The notes beneath the pieces were generated by a model, which saw nothing but the letters and a program-made list of their open reading frames with translations, searched no databases and had not been told where the DNA came from. The position numbers were made by a program, and so were the translations under genes. From Urophycis tenuis (Eukaryota; Chordata; Actinopteri; Gadiformes; Phycidae): DNA of 64,000 bases. Location of the stretch: positions 289,852 through 353,851 of the forward strand of contig JAXIVH010000129.1 of NCBI GenBank assembly GCA_036785325.1. The letters run 5' to 3'. Positions 57,050-64,000 of this stretch are shown piece after piece (the stretch's first letter is position 1; each line of letters begins with the position of its first letter).

Positions 57050-57335
57050 CAAGCCTGCATAAGTTGTCAGTCAGTTAAATACTTCATACTATGGATATCT
57101 GAAAATATTTACAGATGGTTCTAAAGATCCCAGCGGGCCATGTGGTATCGGTATATATATTCCAGATTTTGAAAAAGGATATGGATATAAAGTGAGTGAC
57201 TTTTTGTCAGTTTACTCAATAGAGATGACTGCAATAATAACCGCTCTTAGAACAGTAAACCTCTTAGAATAGTAATATGTACTGATTCTATGGCGGCATT
57301 ACAAAGTTTTAGAATAGTAATCAACTGAGAAAGGT
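57050..57335 (+). pseudogene. LINE RNase H fragment without the deletion (copy 3)
   Basis: YLKIFTDGSKDPSGPCGIGI, then LSVYSIEMTAIITALRTVNL and, after a stop/frame slip, ICTDSMAALQSFRIVIN. All three catalytic acidic blocks of RNase HI are visible. The layout suits an I/Nimb-type LINE, which unlike L2/Rex1 carries RNase H. Confidence 0.75.
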
Positions 57336-57339
57336 TCAT

Positions 57340-57690
57340 GGTGATATCTATTATTTAAAATTTTTACCCCATTCACCTGTAGTGTCACAACATATATTAC
57401 AGAGGTGCGTGACCTCTATCTGACCTCAGAGGTCAAACTGAGAATGCCTCCAGATCTAAAATTAAAGCTTAGGTTATCAAGAACAAACCCTGAACGTTTC
57501 ATGCTTCTTTCATGAAAAAGCAAGATCGTTGAGTTTAACAGCCCCACTAATAACAGAACACTTCAGAACTTCAGAACTCACGTGTAGTCGTCTACAAATC
57601 TATATATTTCTATATTGTTAGTAGTTAGCTGCAGACATGACAGGATCTTATTGACAGCCTCGTTCTCTTCTGAAGAAAGTCAACACAGGG
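57340..57690. other. Copy-3-specific continuation of the LINE fragment
   Basis: Follows the RNase H fragment where copies 1 and 2 switch to other DNA. It may be the original LINE 3' part, but no domain is recognisable. Confidence 0.4.
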
Positions 57691-58042
57691 CGACGTTCCA
57701 TTTCCGCCGTACGCTTGTCCTGCACATGATCCAGCCCAGCACAATTGTTTGGCCATAAACAATAAGAAACAGTCCATACAATTCACGTCCCATCATAAAA
57801 GTCCAGTTTGAATGACTGCAGTCCGAATAAAAACACTTTTTGTACTTTTTTGTCGTGCTAACTATAATAGATTACCCCGTAGGCCTATAGGCCGCCTTTA
57901 CTGGTGATGGGCGATATGAACTGTAGCCTGTTGGTGTTGAACAAGGCTGTAGTCAAGGCTTGTTTATAAATCATCACAAACCCATCACGATCAGTGGCGG
58001 TTCTACATTGAATTACGCCCCGGGCGAGATTCCCTCCGAGCG

Positions 58043-58118
58043 CCCCCCCCCCCCCCCCCCAAAAAAAAAACGGGGGGAAAAAACAACACGTTTTTTTTTG
58101 GGGGGGGGGGGGGGGGGG
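58043..58118. repeat. Homopolymer inverted repeat C18-A10 / T9-G19
   Basis: C run 58043-58060, A run 58061-58070, 20-nt spacer, T run 58091-58099, G run 58100-58118. The arms can pair as a 27-bp stem. Lengths may be affected by sequencing. Confidence 0.8.
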
Positions 58119-58410
58119 CACAAACAGACAGAAAAAAAGAAATATTTATCAATTGCACAAATCGTTCCCCCTCCCCCTTGTTGTCTTGTCCGTTCAATTT
58201 CTGGAGACCAGGAGGTGAACTGTCCCCCCCGCACCCCTCCCCTTTCACCTTCTCACACACAGACACAGCTTTCTGAAGCAGGGGTGTGATTTGAGATGGG
58301 AGACCGACCCGACCAGAGTTGAACTGTCGTCGCAGTCCCGTCCCCCCCCCCCCCCCCCCTCCTCGCAGCTACAGGGGGCGACAATTTGCCAATTCCCCAC
58401 ATAGTGACAT

Positions 58411-58471
58411 GATAGATAGATTATCGAGAAGCCCTTTGCGGCGCAAAGGGCTTCTCGATAATCTATCTATC
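58411..58471. repeat. 30-bp perfect palindrome with 1-nt spacer
   Basis: Arms 58411-58440 and 58442-58471 are exact reverse complements (GATAGATAGATTATCGAG... and its inverse). Confidence 0.93.
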
Positions 58472-59308
58472 TAACCGCCACTGATCACGATCAACGTTTT
58501 TAGCCACGACATGTGATGAAATGTTCTGTTTCTGGGGGGGGGGGGTCCATTCGGAGGGTCGCTTACCTGGGAGGAAGACAAACGGAACCGTGCTCGTTGA
58601 AGAATAAAAAGAAGAAGAAAAGTGAAGTTGGTGTCAGGAAAAAGGTCGCACGGTGTGAAGTTTCTCTTGTACAACGATCGGCATCACAATCAGCGGTAAA
58701 CGACGGTAAAGAATGAGCATTCGATTCATAAACCAAAACGCGCGTTCAAGTTCTTCCCAAGTTTTCGAGAGGCACCTGGCTGGCTGCAGACTGAGAACCT
58801 CTCCTGTGCAAACTTGCAAACTCCACCTCCACTGTCAGGACGGGAAGTGACGACATTTTTTAGTAGGGGGAGGGGGGGGGAGAGCAGCGGTGAGTTGCTG
58901 ATTTGTATTATCCACAGAAGGTGGATAAGTCCGTAAAGATAGTAACATAAAGTCATTAATGATGCAAATAGCCTAATGTTACATGTCGGTTTGGGTTGTC
59001 GTTTTGAAGCTAAGTTGGATAACGTCAAATTTGACTTTCCCCAATGGCGGTCAGCATCAACACCTTAAATTCTCAGGGATAATTAACTTTTCAGTGCATA
59101 ACGTAAAGTGACTGTGCGCATTTGTTTGTATGTAACGTTAACGGTATAAAACATTTTGGTAAACTCTCCTTGCGTTAGCTGGGCATCGTCACAAAGTTGA
59201 AAATGTGTCTTACTGAACTCGCAAACTACCAACAGATGCAACACACCCTGATGTTTTGCCAGAGGTCGACTATCTAATTAGTGATATCACCTGTTTAAGT
59301 GCACAAGT

Positions 59309-60577
59309 CAGGGGCGGTCCTAGCCTGTTTGGTGCCCTGTGCGACCCCCCCACCCGGCACCCCCCCCCCACCCCAAAGTCAAACCAGTTCATTTAGGTTT
59401 AGGATTGTACAATAATGTATTTTATTGTAAAAACTCTTGTCAGAACCATACTGAAATAAAACAGATATATAAATATATGCACATTATGCCATAATAACAT
59501 AGTCACACTGAAGTTAAAATAAGACATACATAAGTGTTTCCCACAGGATTTTTGTAGACTATGGTGGGGGGCTCGCAATCCTCTAGGGGGGTCCGGGGGC
59601 ATGCCCCCCCGGGAGAAAAAATGCAGTAGATTTCATTTAAATGCATCAATCTGGTGAATTTTGAGAACCAATTTATGACATATCAATAACTGACAAATTA
59701 CTTACAAACTGCTGGTACTGGTATGAATGTTGATGACACAATGTGTCATACTAAATGGGGTTGAGGAGTTTTCAGAAAGCATTTATACAAAAATGACTAA
59801 AACACAGCGCTGAGCCTTTATACTACTAGTGAACTGTCAAGCGCGCAGCTGGGGGGTCGCGAGGACGCCTTGCCATGGCGACGGGGGGAAACAGGACGTT
59901 GGGGAGCCAAACCAGCCGCGAGGATTTCCCCTTATATTAAACGCTACAGCCCACCTGTGTTGGCATATTATTGGGCTGCTAGTGAAGTCTATTTGCCTAG
60001 GTGAAATGAGTCCAGGCCAGAGCTAGTGAGCGGAGCGGAGCGCGAGCGAGCGAGGAGCGGATGGAATGTTGCTGGAGCGTGGAACGGTTTTTTATTTAGA
60101 CGCCGGAGCGGCCGCTCTGTTCCGCTCCAGTGTCGCTCCGATACCGCTCACACCACGAGTCTGAGGCATGCCCAAATCCAAACGTGTGTAATAACTGGCG
60201 TGATTAACTTATGGTAGCCTGTTGCATTATTAGATGCCATTAGATGCCCGCTGCAGCAAGGGAGAAGGCCTGAATCGCGCGCCCCCCTCCCCCTCCCCCT
60301 TCCCCTTCCCCTTCAGGTTGTGTGTGTGAGACCAGCACAGCGGTAGGGCGGACCTGCACCAAACGGAGGGCGCACACACTCCCCACAATGAGATGGGCAT
60401 TAGAAAACCTATCGGTGCCCATGTTATCAATCAAATCATGCACTGGCATGATGTCTGGGCAGCATAGGCGCTCGTCCAAAAAAAAAAAAAAAAAAATTGG
60501 CGTGCCTCCGATGCCGCCCCCCCAAAGATGCCGCCCTGTGCAACCGCACATGTCGCACATACGAGAAACCGCCCCTG
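59309..60577. mobile_element. Nested hAT-like ends beyond the array
   Basis: The left end CAGGGGCGGT and the right end ACCGCCCCTG are inverted, but the flanks do not match, so this is not one clean insertion. Inside lie a second hAT-type terminus (AGTGTTTCCCACAGGA at 59533) with a GGGGGCATGCCCCC palindrome (59599), and GAGCGGAGCG/CGCTCCG repeats (60030-60150). No transposase ORF. Confidence 0.55.
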
Positions 60578-60966
60578 GCCACCGCTGTTGTATTCTAGTA
60601 TATAAACCAAACGAATAGTACCTGAAATTACTGAGAAGTAGCATGCTTCTGCACCATCAGCACTTTTATTTTTGATACTTGAGTATATTTTGCTTCTAAC
60701 ATAACATACTAAATGACTTAAGTGTTTTGTATTAGGCACTTTCACTTAAGCAAGTTTTTGAATGCCGGACTTTAACCCGTAGTGCAGTATTTTCGTTTTC
60801 CTTATTACTACTTTGACATAATTAACGCCTCATTTACACTACCTGGTGCAAGTGGCCATTTTAACTGTAAGCAAAGACAATCTAAGTTTGCAGTCTGTAT
60901 ACATTTACTTGATTTGAAGTTCATGTACTATAATTCAAACGCATGAAGCATTTTCTATCCTTTTTA
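60578..60966. other. No recognisable feature
   Basis: AT-rich unique-looking DNA leading up to the zinc-finger exon. No ORF, repeat or RNA recognised. Confidence 0.5.
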
Positions 60967-60967
60967 G

Positions 60968-61139
60968 ATGCATCATTCAGTCATTCCGTGTGGTGGAAAG
61001 CCTGCAGTGGAACGCTGCACAACATGCTGCAGTCAGTTCCACTGCCCCCTTTGTCCCAAAGGCATGTTTAAACCGAGCCAACCAGCCAGACTTCAACGGC
61101 ATTTGGAGGTCCACGTGAAAAATGCCATTGCATTTGAAG
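60968..61139 (+). CDS. Zinc-finger gene, exon a
   Basis: Reads MHHSVIPCGGKPAVERC, then FHCPLCPKGMFKP ... RLQRHLEVHV, a C2H2-like finger, and ends IAFEG at a donor GAAG|GTAATG. The true exon start is unknown; the ATG at 60968 follows CTTTTTAG, which could be an acceptor. It continues to 61195. The family is not recognised; similar paired HCPxC fingers occur in uncharacterised fish proteins. Confidence 0.5.
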
Positions 61140-61194
61140 GTAATGCCATTGTATTTTAGATTAAAGATACACACATGTGCGCACACACACACAG

Positions 61195-61330
61195 ATTTGT
61201 GTGTGCGAGTCTGCCACTGCAATTTGAACTGCAGGAATGGGGGACATTATCATTGTCCTATTTGCAACAAAACCATTATTAGGAGGACAGACATGGAAGC
61301 ACACTTAAGGTCTTGTCCCAGACAACAAAC
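61195..61330 (+). CDS. Zinc-finger gene, exon b
   Basis: After ACACACACAG the frame reads DLCVRVCHCNLNCRNGGH, then YHCPICNKTIIRRTDMEAHL and RSCPRQQ: a second finger-like CX2C...H...C motif. The exon end is uncertain, as the frame stays open to about 61430. Confidence 0.5.
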
Positions 61331-61444
61331 TTTCACCTCAGCTGCTGCCCATTCCAAACAGAGTCAGGATTCATCCTTGCCCTCCCTGCAACCAAGTTCA
61401 TCTGATATTCCAACTAATCATTTTGCTTATCTATATATTTTCAG

Positions 61445-61507
61445 GAAGAAGAGCAGCAGACTGAGGTCTTGGTCAGACCTGCCAATGTGGACACACCAGT
61501 GGAAGGG
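61445..61507 (+). CDS. Zinc-finger gene, exon c
   Basis: Between TATATTTTCAG and GTAAGC, 63 nt encode EEEQQTEVLVRPANVDTPVE and Gly. Good splice sites and an open acidic frame support an exon, but phase with exon b is not established. Confidence 0.4.
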
Positions 61508-61599
61508 GTAAGCTTTGTCACAGTATCTATTGGTCAGATACTGTTGGTGCAGCAGCTATGATACAGATGTATAATATATATATATGTATAATACTCTGG

Positions 61600-62076
61600 G
61601 GGGGTAACAATCTTGTGTGGTCACTGTTTGTGTATTAATGATTTGCTGTGCGTGTGACCTGTGATGTGCTCTACGTAAACTTTGCTTTGCTTTTGATTTC
61701 TTACTGTTTTCGTATTGATTCTTGTTTAATTTTGATTTGAATGCTATTTGTTTAAACACCTTGATTTGGATTTGAATGCTATTTGTTTAAACACCTTGAT
61801 TTTGATTTGAATGCTATTTGTTTAAACACCTTGATTTTGATTTTGCACTTTTGTTTTCCCTATCCCTGAGTTTGCTGCCCAGAGGCCTAATGTCTGTTTT
61901 TTTAGGTGCGGGTCCAACTCTTAAAGCATAAAATAAACTTTGTATTTTGGACCATACTCCAGTCCCTCTCTCTCCATTCATTTCCCTTTATTGGGATAGC
62001 CTGCTTGGTCGGTTCTAAATCTCAGATCGTTAGTCATCAACCTGTGACTTGTCTGAAAGGCCGCCTAGGCGTCACA
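61600..62076 (+). repeat. Candidate 5' LTR of a third LTR retroelement
   Basis: The right boundary is CA at 62076, two bases before a primer-site-like TGG. It contains three tandem 35-36 bp units (GATTTGAATGCTATTTG..., 61734-61840) in the U3 position and AATAAA at 61932-61937. The left boundary is not fixed because the 3' LTR is outside the window. Confidence 0.55.
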
Positions 62077-62078
62077 TT

Positions 62079-62094
62079 TGGCGTTGTCGGCAGG
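62079..62094 (+). promoter_or_regulatory. Candidate primer-binding site
   Basis: TGGCGTTGTCGGCAGG starts with TGG, two bases after the LTR end. The matching tRNA was not identified. Confidence 0.5.
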
Positions 62095-62308
62095 ATAGAT
62101 TGGGACTGGTGTACTTTTTTGCTTTGCTTTGTTTTTTTTTGTTTTGTCTGTGTATTTAGGGCATGTAGAATACAGGAAAAACAGTGGTTGAGGACCGAGC
62201 CTGGACAGTAGTTCTGCAGGTGACAAGTGGTTGGTCTTTATTAAAAACAAAAAAAACAAACATAACTTTTTTTTTTTTCTCTTCCCTTCTGGTTTTGTTC
62301 GGTTTGAA

Positions 62309-63433
62309 ATGTCTCAGGAGCTGGAGGAACAGGTCGGGCAGCTAATGGAGCAGATTAGACAGTTGCAGGCTGACAATGAAAGGCTACGACAGGGAAATGT
62401 AGCATCTGCTGTGGCTGTAGAACAGGGAGAGTCGAGTCAACAAGAGCCAAATCGCCAAGGGCCAAATCCTCAGGAACCAGGGTGTTCTGGATTAAGGTAT
62501 GTGTATGTCCCTAGAGAACGCAAATATCCCAGGTTCTCTGGTGGCTCAGAGTCTCCTCCAGTGGAGGAATGGATTGAGGAGGTTCGTCGATGTTTACAGG
62601 TTAGGCATATGTCCAGAGGGGAGCAGGCACATTTTGTTTATGACCTTCTGGATGGGGAGGCAAAGCTAGAAGTTAAACTCCGTCCAGCTGCAGCTAGAGC
62701 CGAGCCTGAGAATATTTTCTCTATATTGATTGAGACTTTTGGTTGTAGCCAGTCTTATATTGACGCTCAACAAAGATTTTTCCAATGTCGCCAACGGGAG
62801 GGAGAAACGTTGCGTGAATTTTCACACTCATTACTGGCACTTATGGAAATCGCACAACGTAAAAATAAAACTGTAATTGCTAAACCTGATTGTGTTCTCC
62901 GTGATCAATTTGCAGAAAACGTTAGAGACAAAATGCTGCGTAGAGAGTTAAAACAATACATCCGCCTTAATCCTGATTCCTCCTTTTTGGACTTGCGTCG
63001 TGAGGCATTTCGCTGGGCTGATGATGGCGAGGGGCCTCGCCCTGTCCGTGCAAGGGCTTTTTCATGTGACTCTAGTTCAGGGGTGGTGGGAGCGTGGCAG
63101 GCAGAAACCCAGGCCGTCGTAGCACCACCAAGTAATGAATTGACCGACCTCAAAGACTGCTTACGTAGGCAGCAGGCCCAATTGGATATTATTCTTAAAC
63201 ATTTGTCCCCTGGCTCAGGGCCATCCAATCTGCCAAATAGGCAGACTAATCATCAGAGGCGGTTTCGTTTTGATGTGGATGGCAGACCTATTTGTCTGCG
63301 TTGCGAACAGGTAGGCCACATGGCTAGGGATTGCCAGGTTGGATCACGGCAGACACAGCGTGTGGGGGTTGGGTCCAGGCCACCCGCTGGGAATGGGAGG
63401 GATGGCTCTTTCAGCAAGCAACAGGGAAACTAG
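62309..63433 (+). CDS. gag: Gag of a third LTR retroelement
   Basis: 374 codons from MSQELEEQVGQLMEQIRQ. An upstream in-frame ATG at 62231 exists but gives a poly-Phe leader, so 62309 is preferred. Order: a coiled-coil-like N-terminus (about 1-30), a retrotransposon Gag core (about 65-240; YPRFSGG, VEEWIEEVRRCL, FFQCRQREGETLREFSHSL), a Gln-rich linker, and one CCHC knuckle, C329-C332-H337-C342. Gag proteins of this shape occur in vertebrate Ty3/gypsy elements and in gag-derived PNMA/ZCCHC genes. The TAG stop directly follows the slippery GGGAAAC, so Pol is made as an extension. Confidence 0.88.
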   Translation: MSQELEEQVGQLMEQIRQLQADNERLRQGNVASAVAVEQGESSQQEPNRQGPNPQEPGCSGLRYVYVPRERKYPRFSGGSESPPVEEWIEEVRRCLQVRHMSRGEQAHFVYDLLDGEAKLEVKLRPAAARAEPENIFSILIETFGCSQSYIDAQQRFFQCRQREGETLREFSHSLLALMEIAQRKNKTVIAKPDCVLRDQFAENVRDKMLRRELKQYIRLNPDSSFLDLRREAFRWADDGEGPRPVRARAFSCDSSSGVVGAWQAETQAVVAPPSNELTDLKDCLRRQQAQLDIILKHLSPGSGPSNLPNRQTNHQRRFRFDVDGRPICLRCEQVGHMARDCQVGSRQTQRVGVGSRPPAGNGRDGSFSKQQGN

Positions 63434-63482
63434 CACCCTCTAGTGCATGGAGCCAAGCACTAGAAGGGGGTTTGATGGGCTC
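63424..63482 (+). promoter_or_regulatory. Predicted -1 ribosomal frameshift signal
   Basis: GGGAAAC at 63424-63430 is read G GGA AAC in the gag frame, the ideal X XXY YYZ pattern, and the gag TAG is the next codon. After a 5-nt spacer, 63436-63446 pairs with 63457-63468 (11 bp, one bulged A). The loop GAGCC (63450-63454) can pair with GGCTC (63478-63482) to form an H-type pseudoknot. Slipping back one base opens the pol frame. Confidence 0.8.
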
Positions 63483-64000
63483 AGACTTGTGTACATCTCC
63501 TTTGTCCTGTCCTTCTGCATTAGTGGGCGAGTGTCCAGTGGCGGATGTTCGGATGGGTGGTGTAACTGTTACTTGCCTCATAGATACCGGTTCGATGGTA
63601 TCTACCATCACTGAGTCCTTCTTCGATAAGCATTTTCGAGTCTTGGGGTGTGACCAGCTACGCTCCTGTGGTTGGTTACAGTTAAAAGCGGCTAACGGCC
63701 TAGATATCCCATATCGAGGTTACTTAGAATTGGATGTAGAAGTCTTAGGAAAAGTTCTTCCTTCCATAGGCGTCCTGGTGGTCCAAGATCCCCCTGAGTC
63801 TGGACTTAAGAAAAAGGACTCTGTCCCAGGCTTGATTGGGATGAATATCCTTCGGTGCTGCCTGCAAGAGTTCTTTTGCCAAAATGGTGCAAGTTTGTTT
63901 AACTCTTCCGGGTCAACAGTCCCAGCCATTTGGGAACATGCATTATTAGCATGCCAACGCCTTGAGGACCTTTCTACATCTGGTGTTCTAGGCAGGATTT
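63430..64000 (+). CDS. pol: Pro-Pol start of the third LTR retroelement (partial)
   Basis: The -1 frame is open from 63430 to the window end (about 190 codons). It begins LAPSSAWSQALEGG and contains the aspartic protease motif LIDTGSMVSTI (D at 63583-63585), then GLIGMNIL, a typical protease C-terminal block. Reverse transcriptase and integrase would lie beyond 64000. Because there is no natural ATG near its start, expression through the frameshift is likely. Confidence 0.85.

Larger units (their letters stand above)
57992..58483. mobile_element. hAT-type MITE with 8-bp TSD (copy 3 only)
   Basis: Ends CAGTGGCGGTT and AACCGCCACTG are perfect 11-bp inverted repeats. The 8-bp duplication ATCACGAT is at 57984-57991 and 58484-58491. 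Copies 1 and 2 have the uninterrupted site (CGTCACGATCAACG). The interior holds a homopolymer stem and a 30-bp perfect palindrome, no ORF. Confidence 0.92.

Noticed and set aside
59309..60577. Single intact hAT insertion between CAGGGGCGGT ends
   Set aside because: The 8-bp flanks (GCACAAGT and GCCACCGC) differ, so it is a nested or rearranged composite.
61195..61511. One uninterrupted ORF 61122-61511 as a complete zinc-finger protein
   Set aside because: Its start lies in the exon a/intron region and it runs over a likely acceptor at 61444, so a multi-exon reading is better.

Overview
The window looks like teleost (probably spiny-rayed) fish nuclear DNA made almost entirely of transposable elements. 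Evidence: fish-type LINE fragments with 3' tails of the form TTTCCCTC..GGGATCAATAAAGT, several tRNA-headed SINEs, hAT, Harbinger and Mutator-like DNA transposons, Ty3/gypsy elements, long CA/GACA microsatellites, and vertebrate connexin exons with GT-AG splice signals. There is no sign of bacterial operons. Layout: about 59.3 kb is a degenerate tandem array. Copy 1 is about 1-30614, copy 2 about 30615-50033 and copy 3 about 50034-59299, where it is cut short. The basic period is about 19.4 kb (copy 1 to copy 2 Gypsy offset 19408). Each unit reads A (broken LINE reverse transcriptase and its tail), B (LINE/SINE debris plus a minus-strand connexin first exon), C (LINE-I-type RNase H fragment, reversed LINE endonuclease fragment, a hAT-type remnant, an intact Ty3/gypsy element, then unassigned DNA). 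Copy 1 has B twice (3822-8575 and 15051-20310), separated by 6.5 kb of foreign DNA (a hAT, a Mutator-like element and a decayed Gypsy). Copy 3 lacks the 6.4 kb holding the Gypsy. The A and B blocks of the copies differ by many substitutions, small indels and private insertions, so each copy serves as an empty-site control for insertions in the others. The C blocks of copies 1 and 2 are nearly identical over about 10 kb. Coding content: the only intact long ORFs are the two identical 1314-codon gag-pol ORFs of the Gypsy element (24736-28680 and 44144-48088), each between identical 151-bp LTRs. The host-type gene signal is a connexin: four first exons, with a possible second exon only in copy 2. 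Beyond the array, 59300-61520 holds nested hAT-like ends and exons of an unrecognised zinc-finger gene. From about 61600 to the window end lies the 5' part of a third LTR retroelement: candidate LTR, primer site, a 374-codon gag, and a pol frame reached through a GGGAAAC -1 frameshift site with a predicted pseudoknot. No self-contained new biological system is demonstrated. The points most worth checking are the frameshift signal, the connexin array, the tRNA-Leu/LINE chimera, the 75-bp-TIR element with 9-bp target duplication, and the hairpin-ended repeat family.
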